Source: Hyphomicrobiales bacterium (GTDB taxonomy: Bacteria > Pseudomonadota > Alphaproteobacteria > Rhizobiales > Kaistiaceae). From it: a stretch of 46,831 nt of DNA. The stretch covers positions 1 through 46,831 of the forward strand of contig JAAEOR010000983.1 of assembly GCA_024222895.1 (NCBI GenBank), written 5' to 3'. The notes below the pieces were generated by a model, which saw only the letters and a program-made list of their open reading frames with translations, was not told the DNA's origin and searched no databases. Position 1 is the stretch's first letter, and every line of letters starts with the position of its first letter. Made by a program: the position numbers and the translations under genes. Positions 37,566 to 45,663 of the stretch are shown one piece after another.

Positions 37566-38013
37566 AAAAGTTCTGCTGATCGATGATCAAAGGGCAAAAT
37601 CGGAGGGCATAAAGCGCTTTTTCAAGGAGATCTATCCGTCAGACGACGTGAAGTGGACAAAGAACTTCAGGCAAGCTCAAAACAATCTGCGGCACGGTGG
37701 CTACGACTTGGTAATTCTGGATATGTCGTTCGAAGTTCACGGGGCAACATCAGAAGATATGAGGTTCAATGGACTTGCAGGGCTTCATGTACTGCAGTTC
37801 ATGTGGCGCTCAAAGATCAAAGTGCCAACAATTATTTGCACTTCACATGTGAACTACAGTGACCCTGACTTTGGAAAGATTAGAGGCCTGGACGGCTTAA
37901 AAAAGTATGTGAGGGTTTTTGGTTCCGTTGTAATCGGATGTGTTTTGATGGAGGCCGACGAAAAGATTTGGCACCGTGAAATGAACAGGATAATCAAAGA
38001 TGCGGGCATCTAA
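37558..38013 (+). CDS. dtcB: Detocs-like stand-alone receiver (DtcB-like)
   Basis: 151 aa, a single response-regulator receiver domain: KVLLIDDQ with acidic Asp9/Asp10, phospho-acceptor Asp55 in LVILDMSF, and the switch Thr/Ser in TIICTSH. No output domain follows. In Detocs the stand-alone receiver acts as a phosphate sink that takes up stray phosphate and prevents accidental triggering. Starts at GTG 37558 with GGGGAAG upstream, inside the end of the kinase gene; its own end overlaps the effector gene by 14 bases. Tight overlap implies fixed stoichiometry of the three products. Confidence 0.8.
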   Translation: MTRKVLLIDDQRAKSEGIKRFFKEIYPSDDVKWTKNFRQAQNNLRHGGYDLVILDMSFEVHGATSEDMRFNGLAGLHVLQFMWRSKIKVPTIICTSHVNYSDPDFGKIRGLDGLKKYVRVFGSVVIGCVLMEADEKIWHREMNRIIKDAGI

Positions 38014-39361
38014 CGAAATCAAGGTCCTGGTGGTTGAGGATACTCCCCAAAAACTGAACGAGATAGTTGCTGCATTGAATGCTGTTGAATTCGACGCCCA
38101 AGAGGTGAAACTGCAAATAGAAAAAGCAACGTGTTTTTCGGAAGCACAAACTCAGCTGCAACAGGAGTTTTTTGATGTCATTGTTCTTGATCTGAAAATT
38201 CCGGTTATGCCGGACGACCAGCCCCGATTGGAAATTTCCAGATCCTTGTATGACTTCGTTAGAAAGTCGCCGGCAAAACCTTTCTACATTTTGGGACTGA
38301 CTTCTGTCGATGACGCTGAAGTTGCGAAAGTGTTTACCGAAACGCCAAATTTTTCGATACAGCGTTACGATCCGAAAGGCGAATGGTTGGAAAAACTGAC
38401 GAACAGAATTGAGTTCGTCCTTGGTGCAAAATCCGGTCTGTCGAACTATTTGAACAACAATCACGGGATGGATGTGATCGTAATCACGGCTAGGAAGGCC
38501 AACGAATTTGATCCGATTGTTGATGCCATTGATTGGGTCGGCGAGTATCAACGCTCCGACAAGCCCTTGGGTGGGTTGCACCATAGCTTCGGCTTTATCC
38601 GTGTCGGTAATGATCGCGAGCTGTCTGTGGGTGTAATCTGTTTGGACGAGATGGGACTCTCACATTCGGCCGCGGTAGCCGCAAATCTGGTAGGCCTCTA
38701 CCGACCAAAGTACCTTGTGATGTTGGGTATGTGCTGTGGGTTAAAAAAAATCCTTGATCCGGCAGCAGCTAACCTGGGACAACGATGCAAACTTGGAGAT
38801 ATTATCGTTGCCACTGAAACTTGCTGCTGGGACGAGGGAAAATATGAAGACGATGATCCTAATCTACTGCAAAGTCCGTTTTTTAATAACCGGGCAGTGA
38901 ACAAACACCCAACTCCGGAATTCGGTAAGCTGGTGGTGCGTGTGCTGGACCAACGAAAAAAGGAAATAGAAAAACAGGTTACCGACTATTACAAGTCGCA
39001 GGATCTGGCCAAACTGTCCAAGAGCCTCAAAGGCGGTGTGAAGTTCTCACCAAACGCCACACTTCATTGGGGTGCCATGGTTTCAGGAGCATGTGTGATT
39101 GATTCTCATGACATGATCAACGTTATTGAGAAACGTTTCCCGCGGGCGCTGGCCTTGGAGATGGAAGCGCACTCCATATATTCGGCGGCTGACAGTTGCA
39201 CAGGTCTGCGACCAAGAACTCTGGTTATAAAAGGAGTCGCCGATTTTGGCGATGGATCCAAAGCCAAACCCGTACAAGCCATGGCGTCCGTTGGTGCTTT
39301 GTTTTGCTTTCTGCAAATACTTGAGAACAGTGTGGAGATAGAAGAACTCGACAATTCCTGA
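38000..39361 (+). CDS. dtcC: Detocs-like effector: receiver fused to nucleoside phosphorylase-like ATP nucleosidase (DtcC-like)
   Basis: 453 aa, two domains. Residues 7-140 form a receiver: VLVVEDTPQKLNEI, phospho-acceptor Asp64 in VIVLDLKIP, and Thr101/Ser102 in LGLTSVD. From about 157 a PNP/MTAN-type nucleosidase domain follows: MDVIVITARKANEFDPIVDA, the ligand-binding segment YLVMLGMCCGLKK, LEMEAHSIYSAA with the ribose-binding Glu, and VIKGVADFGDG with the catalytic-type Asp. In studied Detocs the phosphorylated effector cleaves adenine from ATP and related nucleotides, which empties the energy pool and stops phage growth. All expected motifs are present, so the system should be functional. 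The ATG at 38000 overlaps the upstream gene. Confidence 0.83.
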   Translation: MRASNEIKVLVVEDTPQKLNEIVAALNAVEFDAQEVKLQIEKATCFSEAQTQLQQEFFDVIVLDLKIPVMPDDQPRLEISRSLYDFVRKSPAKPFYILGLTSVDDAEVAKVFTETPNFSIQRYDPKGEWLEKLTNRIEFVLGAKSGLSNYLNNNHGMDVIVITARKANEFDPIVDAIDWVGEYQRSDKPLGGLHHSFGFIRVGNDRELSVGVICLDEMGLSHSAAVAANLVGLYRPKYLVMLGMCCGLKKILDPAAANLGQRCKLGDIIVATETCCWDEGKYEDDDPNLLQSPFFNNRAVNKHPTPEFGKLVVRVLDQRKKEIEKQVTDYYKSQDLAKLSKSLKGGVKFSPNATLHWGAMVSGACVIDSHDMINVIEKRFPRALALEMEAHSIYSAADSCTGLRPRTLVIKGVADFGDGSKAKPVQAMASVGALFCFLQILENSVEIEELDNS

Positions 39362-40041
39362 ACGGAACAGGCCAACATACGAACGCGGGCAACTGGACTA
39401 GACGAGCGCTACCCGAACGTCCGCATTAAGCCTGTGAGTTCAACGGGTGGTCGCAACACTTTAATCTTTGAGCAAAGAGGGAGTGTTGAGCATGAAGTAT
39501 CGTCAGCGAACATTTTACACGGACAACCAGAAGTCCGAGATGTGGGACCGGTGGCAGCGCGGGGAGTCGCTGAGTTCGATCGGGCGTAGGTTTGATCGTG
39601 CGTCGTCGTCGATTTTTCCGCATTTGGCACTGACTGGCGGCATCCGTCCTCCGGCTCGCACGAGGTCCCGGTTTGCACTGACCTTGATTGAGCGCGAGGA
39701 GATTTCCCGTGGTCTCGCAGCCAAGCGCTCGTTTCGGTCAATTGCGCGAACTCTAAGGCGCTCTCCTTCAACAGTCAGCCGAGAAGTTCGTCGCAACGGC
39801 GGACGGCAAACCTATCGCGCAGCGCCTTCAGATCAGCGTGCCTGGGACTGCGCAAGGCGACCTAAATCCTGTAAGCTCTCGTTCAACGCGCCCTTGTGCC
39901 ATTGGATATCGCGGAAGCTGCGTTTGATGTGGAACGGCATGCAAAATTGACCCCTTTATTGGGGTAATCGGCGTCCAAAAGTGACCCCCCAGATAATTCT
40001 GTTCAGATGCTCCTTTGAGGTTTCGAGGGAGCAGGTTGGGG

Positions 40042-41607
40042 ATGCTGGTCGTGGAGACGATTGCAAAGATCAGACGTGCGCATTTCATTGACGGCAAGTC
40101 GATCAAGCAGATTTGCCGTGAACTGCGATTATCCCGCAATACGGTGCGTAAGGTCATCCGATCTGGTGCCACCGAGTTCACGTATGATCGCATCGTTCAG
40201 CCCCGCCCGAAGATCGATCCCTGGCGTTTTGAGTTGGACGAGATGCTGGTCGAGAATGCCCGGCGGCCGAAGCGGGAACGCCTGACGTTCATCCGGATCT
40301 ATGAGGAACTGCGCAATCGCGGCTATGGCGGGGGCTATGATGCAGTGCGGCGCTACGCCTCCGGTTGGTCGAAGGCGACACAGGAAGCTTCGGCCAGCGC
40401 CTATGTTCCACTCAGTTTCGATCCCGGTGAAGCCTACCAATTCGACTGGAGCCATGAGGTTGTCGTGATTGATGGCGTGACCACGACCATCAAGGTTGCC
40501 CATGTCCGCTTGTGCCACAGCCGGATGCCGTTCGTACGGGCCTATCCGCGTGAGACGCAGGAGATGGTGTTCGACGCCCATGACAAGGCGTTTGCCTTCT
40601 TCGGCGGGGCCTGTGCCCGCGGGATTTACGACAATATGAAGACCGCGGTGGACACAATCCTTGTAGGTAAGGATCGCGCTTACAATCGGCGGTTCCAGCA
40701 GATGTGTGGGCATTATCTGGTCGATCCGGTGGCCTGCACGCCTGCCTCGGGCTGGGAGAAAGGCCAGGTAGAGAACCAGGTGGGCGTGATGCGGCGGCGG
40801 TTCTTCGTGCCGCGCCCTAAGTTCAAGTCCTATGCCGAACTGAACGGCTGGTTGGAGGACCGTTGCCTGGCCTATGCCCGGGCAAACACGCATCCGGAGA
40901 TGCGGGACAAAACGGTCCGGGAGGTGTTCGAAGAAGAACGCGAGAGCCTGATCCCTTATGTCGGCCCCTTCGACGGCTTCCACGCGGTTCCGGCGTCTGT
41001 GTCCAAGACCTGCCTCGTGCGGTTCGACAAAAACAGATACTCGGTCGATGCCCGTGCTGTAGGGCGGCCAGTCGAGATCAGAGCCTACGCAGATCGGCTG
41101 GAATGCTGGCAGGATGGCCAGATCGTCGGGCACCACGCGCGTGCTTTTGGGCGCGACAACACCGTTTATGATCCCCTGCATTATTTACCCGTTCTGGCCC
41201 GCAAACCCGGTGCTCTGCGCAATGGAGCGCCGTTCAAGGACTGGAAACTGCCGATCGCGATCCGCCATGTGCAACGCAAGCTGGAACGCCAGCCCGGCGG
41301 TGACCGGCAGATGGTCGAGATCCTGAACGCTGTTCTGACCGATGGCATCGATGCGGTAGAAGCCGCCTGCGCCGAGGCGCTGTCCCACAATGTCCATTCC
41401 GCAGGGGTGGTTCTGAACATCCTGGCCCGCCATCGTGAACCACCGCCGCCCCTGACAATCACAACCCCAGACGCGCTGAGGTTGGCCTGCGAGCCAAAAG
41501 CCGACTGCAACCGATATGACAGCTTAAGGAGACAAACGGATGGAACGCTCAGAAGTGCTGGACGCGATGGGCCAGCTGAAGCTCTACGGCATGAAGACAG
41601 CTTATGA
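40042..41607 (+). CDS. istA: IS21-family transposase IstA
   Basis: 521 aa from ATG 40042 ([20 protein letters not shown]), preferred over TTG 40015. The N-terminal helix-turn-helix is [20 protein letters not shown]. The rve-type integrase core carries the DDE residues in [21 protein letters not shown] and KGQVENQVG, and a C-terminal beta domain ([15 protein letters not shown]) follows. IstA cuts and joins DNA; it needs IstB. It overlaps istB by 68 bases. Intact. Confidence 0.95.
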   Translation: MLVVETIAKIRRAHFIDGKSIKQICRELRLSRNTVRKVIRSGATEFTYDRIVQPRPKIDPWRFELDEMLVENARRPKRERLTFIRIYEELRNRGYGGGYDAVRRYASGWSKATQEASASAYVPLSFDPGEAYQFDWSHEVVVIDGVTTTIKVAHVRLCHSRMPFVRAYPRETQEMVFDAHDKAFAFFGGACARGIYDNMKTAVDTILVGKDRAYNRRFQQMCGHYLVDPVACTPASGWEKGQVENQVGVMRRRFFVPRPKFKSYAELNGWLEDRCLAYARANTHPEMRDKTVREVFEEERESLIPYVGPFDGFHAVPASVSKTCLVRFDKNRYSVDARAVGRPVEIRAYADRLECWQDGQIVGHHARAFGRDNTVYDPLHYLPVLARKPGALRNGAPFKDWKLPIAIRHVQRKLERQPGGDRQMVEILNAVLTDGIDAVEAACAEALSHNVHSAGVVLNILARHREPPPPLTITTPDALRLACEPKADCNRYDSLRRQTDGTLRSAGRDGPAEALRHEDSL

Positions 41608-42274
41608 CGAGATCATCGGCACGGCCCTCAAGCGCCAACATGAGCCGCAACAGATCATCGGGGATTTGCTGACCGCCGAGATCAGCGAGAAGCAGGCGCG
41701 GTCGATCAAATACCAGATGACGATCGCCAAACTGCCCTTGGCCAAGGAACTGGAAGAGTTCGATTTTGAGGCGGTCGAGGTCAACGAGACCCTGATCCGT
41801 GATCTGGCCACCGGCGACTTCCTCGATCACCAGCGCAATCTCGTGCTGATCGGAGGAACCGGAACCGGCAAGACCCATCTCGCTGTCAGTATTGCCCGAG
41901 CCAGTATCCGTAAAGGCCGTCGCGGCCGGTTCTTCAACGTCGTCGACCTGGTCAACAAGCTGGACGCCGAAGCCCGCGCAGAACGGCAGGGCAGAACCGC
42001 CGACCTGATCTCCCGGCTCGACTTCCTGATACTGGACGAGCTTGGCTATCTACCCTTTGCCCAAACCGGTGGCCAGCTCTTGTTCCATCTCATCAGCAAG
42101 CTCTACGAGCGCACTTCGGTCATCGTGACAACTAACCTGGCATTCGGTGAATGGCCAACCGTGTTCGGAGACGCAAAGATGACAACTGCGCTTCTCGATC
42201 GTCTCACCCATCATTGCGAGATCATCGAAACCGGCAACGAATCCTGGCGCTTCAAAAACCGCTCTCAAAGCTAA
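41540..42274 (+). CDS. istB: IS21-family helper ATPase IstB
   Basis: 244 aa AAA+ ATPase related to DnaA/DnaC. Walker A is [11 protein letters not shown], Walker B is [12 protein letters not shown], and the sensor-1 region is [12 protein letters not shown]. It assembles on DNA, selects the target site and activates IstA. The ATG at 41540 follows AAGGAGACAAACGG and lies inside the 3' end of istA in another frame, the standard istAB arrangement. Intact. Confidence 0.95.
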   Translation: MERSEVLDAMGQLKLYGMKTAYDEIIGTALKRQHEPQQIIGDLLTAEISEKQARSIKYQMTIAKLPLAKELEEFDFEAVEVNETLIRDLATGDFLDHQRNLVLIGGTGTGKTHLAVSIARASIRKGRRGRFFNVVDLVNKLDAEARAERQGRTADLISRLDFLILDELGYLPFAQTGGQLLFHLISKLYERTSVIVTTNLAFGEWPTVFGDAKMTTALLDRLTHHCEIIETGNESWRFKNRSQS

Positions 42275-43308
42275 AGCCCAGATTCCCCATAATCCGCACT
42301 TGGCCTACCCTACGCAACCTCGACTAGCTCCGAGCACGCCAAGCGCTAACCACCGCACAAATGAAGGGGGTCACTTTTGGACGCCGATAAGGGGTCAAAC
42401 TTCAACGCCGATTGACACGTTTGAAGTGGTCTCCGGAGCAGATCGCCGGTTGGCTGAAGCGCAAGCACCCTGACGAAGAGCAATACCGCGTGTCACACGA
42501 AACGATCTATCGCAGCCTTTATGTACAAACCCGTGGGGTTTTGAAGAAGGAACTGCAGGAGTGTTTGCGCAGTCCCCGCGCGATCAGACGGTCGCGCCAT
42601 GCGACCCAGAAAGGGCTCAAGCTGCGCAAGATCAAGGACGCAATTCCGATCAGTGAACGCCCCCCAGAGGTCGAAGATCGCGCTGTTCCAGGCCATTGGG
42701 AGGGCGATTTGATTGTTGGATCGAACAACAGCTTCATCGCCACGCTCGTCGAACGGCATTCCCGTTTTGTGATGCTTGCGAAGGTTGAGAACAAGGACAC
42801 CCAGAGCGTCATAGACGCGCTGATCAAGCAGGCGCGAAAGCTGCCCAAAGAGCTCTACAAATCGCTGACATGGGATCGTGGTTCTGAGATGACAGGGCAT
42901 CGCAAGTTCACCATCGCCACAGAAGTCGATGTTTATTTTTGCGATCCACAATCCCCGTGGCAACGCGGTAGCAACGAAAATACCAATCGCCTTCTCAGAC
43001 AATACTTTCCCAAAGGCATTGATATATCGGGCTTTAGCCAAGCCAAACTAAGCGCAGTCGCCCGCCAGCTCAACGAAAGGCCAAGAAAGACATTGCAATA
43101 CCAAACACCAGCAGAGAAATTTGAAGCCTGTGTTGCGGCGATCCGTTGAAACCGCAGCCGTTGACTGCCGACAGCTCTAACTTCTGTATTTACCCGTAAC
43201 TAGCGCCGCGCAATTTTGTTGCTCTAAATCCTAGCGACTAAATCTGAACCGAAATATTTGATAGAGATGTTTGATCTCTGTGGATAAAATTAGTCCGCAA
43301 TTGTGTTA

Positions 43309-43331
43309 ACGGTGGCGACAAGGTGGCGACA
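43309..43331. repeat. Right arm-type repeats (GGTGGCGACA pair)
   Basis: The same 23 bases as at 9108-9130, holding two tandem units of GGTGGCGACA(A). They lie 64 bp inside the right attachment core, and support the view that 8942-43444 was one recombining unit. Confidence 0.65.
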
Positions 43332-43345
43332 TTTCATAGAAACAC

Positions 43346-43369
43346 AAAAAGCCCGCCAAAATGGCAGGC
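43346..43369 (-). terminator. Rho-independent terminator, minus strand
   Basis: On the minus strand GCCTGCCA-TTT-TGGCGGGC (8-bp stem with one G-T pair) is followed at once by TTTTTGTG. It lies just beyond the 3' end of the tRNA-fMet fragment, so it could end both leftward tRNA-type transcripts and the transcript of the second integrase. Confidence 0.7.
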
Positions 43370-43394
43370 CATTTAATTCTATATTTTCAATAGT

Positions 43395-43444
43395 TTGTTT
43401 GGTTGCGGGGGTAGGATTTGAACCTACGACCTTCAGGTTATGAG
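43395..43444 (-). repeat. Right attachment site: 3' half of initiator tRNA-fMet(CAT)
   Basis: Identical over 50 bp to 8942-8991. On the minus strand, tRNA-like sequence continues five bases further than in the left copy, through the 5' side of the anticodon stem (TCAGG, ending at 43449), and then gives way to the 3' end of the second integrase gene. There is no 5' half of the tRNA, so this is also not a functional tRNA gene. Confidence 0.92.
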
Positions 43445-44646
43445 CCTGAAAACAAATGAGACGCGATCGCGTTCGCTGTTTCATTCGCGGCTAATCTCAC
43501 CGGATCGTCATTCAAATGCGTGTAGCGCTTCGTCGTCGCCGGATCGCTGTGACCCAGGACCTTACCAATGAGAAAAAGACTCTCCCCGCGGGCCACAGCC
43601 GTGGAGGCAAAGGAATGCCGAAGGTCATGCAATCGGACATCGTTAAGACCAGCATCGGCTCTGATTTTCTGCCACACCTTCTTCAGTCCACCATACGGTT
43701 TGCTTCTCGTCCTGTCAGGAAAAACATACTGGCTATCGTGGTGAGTCATAGTCGACTGGATGATTTCAAGCGCAGACTGGCCCAACGGCAGAAATCGGGC
43801 GCCGGTCTTTGAGTCTTTCAAGCGAGCACCGCCGGCATCAAAGTCGATTGATACTCTTTCGAGATTGTTGATTTCTCCCATCCTTGCACCTGAAAGCGCC
43901 AAGACCCGCAGAATGGCGATCGCATATGGATTAACGCCCATCAGCTCCGCTTCATCCAACGCCTGGCCGAGCCTTCCAAACTCAGAAGCGGACAGAAATC
44001 TTTCCCGTGGTGGCAGTTTGTAGTTCTTTACGCCGAGCGCAGGGTTATCGGCTCGATATCCTTTGGTGACGGCAAACGACAAAGCTGAAGAGAGCAAATC
44101 GCGGGTGCGGTTCGCCACCCCTTTTCCTCCTCGAACGATAGCTCTCGCACGCGGCCCAGTTTTGATATCAATCCGGGTTTTACCGGCAGCTACATCCTGC
44201 ATGAATTTTTCGATGTCGAATTTCGTGAGCGCCGCGACAAACGTGGCCCCCAACAATGGCTTGATATGCCTTTCGGCAAATGATTTTTCGTTCTTTATAG
44301 TTCTCGGCTTTTTATTTCGGCATCCCAATTCAAAATAGATAACCATGAGTTGGGATACGGTGACTTCTCTCTCAGGTCCACTCCTTTGAGCATTAGGTGA
44401 GTCCCCCTGAGCGATGGTATTGACTATTTTCAGCGCTTCGGTGCGCGCTAACTCAGCCGTCCAGGGAGAGCCATGCCGACCAATTGTGAATCGGCGCAAA
44501 CGACCGTGACAACGCTTTTGAACGACGTAGATCCTTGCTCCTTTTGGAGTGACCTTCAATCCAAAGCCCTTGAGTTCAGAATCCCATAGCACGATAACAT
44601 TTTCGGGTGTTCGAGCCGCTTCAACCGTGCGCTTCGTCAATCTCAT
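43438..44646 (-). CDS. int: Second tyrosine recombinase, stop codon inside the tRNA core
   Basis: 402 aa from ATG 44646 (MRLTKRTVEAARTPENVIVL), which has AAGGG upstream; TTG 44673 is in frame but less likely. A short N-terminal arm-binding part and SAM-like core-binding domain precede a catalytic domain with Arg in SGARMGEINNL, Lys in LKDSKTG, HDLRHSFAS, LGHSDPATTK and the Tyr nucleophile in RYTHL. All catalytic residues are present. It is only distantly related to the integrase at 9159. Its last codons and TAA stop (SGS, stop) are formed by the anticodon arm of the tRNA-fMet fragment, a known arrangement in which an integrase gene overlaps its own core. A tRNA-Pro fragment with its own tandem repeat lies upstream of its start, so its true target is unclear. 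Confidence 0.93.
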   Translation of the reverse strand: MRLTKRTVEAARTPENVIVLWDSELKGFGLKVTPKGARIYVVQKRCHGRLRRFTIGRHGSPWTAELARTEALKIVNTIAQGDSPNAQRSGPEREVTVSQLMVIYFELGCRNKKPRTIKNEKSFAERHIKPLLGATFVAALTKFDIEKFMQDVAAGKTRIDIKTGPRARAIVRGGKGVANRTRDLLSSALSFAVTKGYRADNPALGVKNYKLPPRERFLSASEFGRLGQALDEAELMGVNPYAIAILRVLALSGARMGEINNLERVSIDFDAGGARLKDSKTGARFLPLGQSALEIIQSTMTHHDSQYVFPDRTRSKPYGGLKKVWQKIRADAGLNDVRLHDLRHSFASTAVARGESLFLIGKVLGHSDPATTKRYTHLNDDPVRLAANETANAIASHLFSGS

Positions 44647-44774
44647 TGAATTACCCTTAGCGGTGTCTAGCAATCAAATAGCAATCATTTGAGGGGAAAT
44701 CATGTCCATCAGAAGAAACCAGAAAGTAATTCAAATTACAAATAAAATCATATAATTCATAAGTTTATCCACTT

Positions 44775-44796
44775 GAGTCCAAAGTGATCCAAAGCA
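44775..44796. repeat. Tandem TCCAAAG repeats, possible arm-type sites
   Basis: TCCAAAG occurs twice at 10-bp spacing (44778 and 44788), between the second integrase and the tRNA-Pro fragment. The layout resembles the arm repeats beside the tRNA-fMet cores, but the units are shorter and imperfect. Confidence 0.4.
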
Positions 44797-44812
44797 AGCA
44801 AAGGGCATTTTC

Positions 44813-44862
44813 TCTCGTTCGGGACGAGGGGGTCGGAGGTTCAAATCCTCTCACTCCGACCA
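44813..44862 (+). other. 3' half of tRNA-Pro(CGG), probable attachment-site scar
   Basis: The sequence folds as a tRNA 3' half: anticodon stem TCTCG/CGAGG around loop TTCGGGA (anticodon CGG), 5-base variable loop GGGTC, T arm GGAGG-TTCAAAT-CCTCT, acceptor strand CACTCCG, then A and CCA. This matches alphaproteobacterial tRNA-Pro. No D arm or 5' acceptor strand precedes it; instead AT-rich DNA with TCCAAAG repeats does. It is therefore a displaced tRNA end left by integration into a tRNA-Pro gene whose intact copy should lie outside the window. Confidence 0.85.
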
Positions 44863-44987
44863 AATTATCTAAATATATTCAACTAATTAAGCGATACAAA
44901 TATTTCGCCCGCTTAAATTATTGCTCAACTTCCGCTCATCTATTATCGATTTCAACCTTACGGTTTGGTCCAACTATCCCTGACGAC

Positions 44988-45051
44988 GGACACTCAATAG
45001 ACTACTTTTCCGTTTATGAAGGAGAGTGCATATCATGCCGGGGGAACTCCA
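44988..45051. mobile_element. IS3-type element end remnant
   Basis: GGACAC followed by ...TTTCCGTTTATGAAGGAGAGTG and then ATCATGCC matches the 5' leader of the IS3-like remnant at 46508-46603. It is joined directly to CCGGGGGAACTCCA (45038-45051), the complement of that element's outer end. This looks like an element in which all internal sequence was deleted, leaving leader plus far end. Confidence 0.5.
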
Positions 45052-45120
45052 GTCTTTCATAAGCTCTATTTCAGCAAGAGCGATGTCTTTATCTTTGGTA
45101 ACTCCTAGTCTCGTGATCAT
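45052..45120 (-). pseudogene. Truncated 5' end of an unknown gene
   Basis: ATG at 45120 has a very strong ribosome binding site (GGGAGG, five bases upstream) on the minus strand. About 23 codons follow (MITRLGVTKDKDIALAEIEL, then MKDW) before the frame enters the IS3-type end. The family is not recognisable from so little sequence. The good start signal suggests that a real gene was cut off by the IS. Confidence 0.4.
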
Positions 45121-45174
45121 GACCGCCTCCCAAAGCTTATGAATCGATCCAAATATATTCTAATATTTGCGTGT

Positions 45175-45327
45175 ATGGAACTCTCCACCATTGAACACGA
45201 AATGACGACCGGAAACACCACGCCAGGACAACTCGCAGAAATGCTGGTTATTCTCTCAGGCAAGTACGCTTACCGAAAAAGAGCCTGCCCTGGCACGAAA
45301 ACGTTACTTGGCCGCACCTCTACCTAA
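45175..45327 (+). CDS. Small hypothetical protein, probably a truncated mobile-element gene
   Basis: 50 aa (MELSTIEHEMTTGNTTPGQL, then AEMLVILSGKYAYRKRACPG); a start at 45139 would add 12 residues. The first 35 residues form a clean amphipathic helical pattern recalling small phage or ICE proteins; the last part (KRACPGTKTLLGRTST) looks like junk after a truncation. No ribosome binding site is clear. Confidence 0.3.
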   Translation: MELSTIEHEMTTGNTTPGQLAEMLVILSGKYAYRKRACPGTKTLLGRTST

Positions 45328-45663
45328 GTGTTAGAAATACAACAACATAGTCAGAAATCAGCTCAAGCTATCCAAGTCACGAATACGTGCCTACTCTTTT
45401 TATCAAAATCACCGGAGGCTCGCACTTCATTGGAAGGCGGTCATTGTACGGCGGCATCTTTCGCCGCATCGCGTCGATCAAACAATGAAGCGTCGGATCC
45501 GATAATGAATCCGCATGCCCTGTTGCATTTTACGCTACAGTCGCATTTCAACCAAGTCGATAGTCGCATGAACCTGGCGTCATGGGTAATCGTGGAATTT
45601 GTCTCCTTGGATGGTCGCAAATCGCCGTCGGCTTAGCTGGTCAGCACGGTTCAGAGGTTCGTT
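45328..45663. other. Intergenic region before the YwaF-like gene
   Basis: About 335 bp with one weak frame lacking any start signal or recognisable sequence. No RNA, repeat or regulatory site that I can support. Confidence 0.3.

Larger units (their letters stand above)
39928..42417 (+). mobile_element. IS21-family element (2490 bp) with 7-bp target duplication
   Basis: Ends are TG...CA with 27-bp inverted repeats (39928-39954 and the complement at 42391-42417) matching at 19 of 27 positions. The target sequence CGTTTGA is duplicated at 39921-39927 and 42418-42424. Inner parts near each end share GGGGTCA and GGCGTCCAAAAGTGACCCCC-type repeats, typical multiple transposase-binding sites of IS21. 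It carries istA and istB. Confidence 0.95.
39492..43149 (+). pseudogene. IS30 transposase, copy C, split by IS21
   Basis: The N-terminal part (from ATG 39492, MKYRQRTFYTDNQKSEMWDR) reads to SRKLRLM, where IS21 begins; the C-terminal part resumes at 42418 with RLKWSPEQIAGWLK and continues intact through GHWEGDLI, LTWDRGSE and NENTNRLLRQY to the stop at 43149. Joining the two across the target duplication restores one open frame, so IS21 insertion was the only inactivating event and is probably recent. Confidence 0.9.
39433..43156 (+). mobile_element. IS30-family element, copy C, interrupted by IS21
   Basis: Inverted repeats at 39433-39459 and 43130-43156. Removing the 2490-bp IS21 and one copy of its 7-bp duplication leaves 1227 bp, the exact length of copies A and B, which confirms both elements. 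GCC lies directly outside both ends (39430-39432, 43157-43159), a likely 3-bp IS30 target duplication. The left end again abuts a GTCCGC motif (39419-39432). Confidence 0.92.
8942..43394. mobile_element. Integrative island of about 34.5 kb in tRNA-fMet (ICE remnant with defence genes)
   Basis: The island is bounded by the 50-bp repeats at 8942-8991 and 43395-43444. It has an inward-reading integrase 168 bp inside the left repeat and the same 23-bp sequence holding two 11-bp arm-type units inside both ends (9108-9130 and 43309-43331). In a circular form the two arm sets would flank one core, as expected for an attP site. Cargo: giant-gene operon, decayed relaxase, DUF736, QseC/QseM-like switch, Detocs-like defence and an IS30 copy split by IS21. 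A relaxase remnant plus a QseM-type regulator point to a former conjugative element; no T4SS gene remains in the window. Whether it still excises cannot be told from sequence. Confidence 0.85.

Noticed and set aside
45328-45636. 102-codon plus-strand frame before the YwaF-like gene
   Set aside because: No start signal, no recognisable sequence and uneven composition; treated as non-coding.
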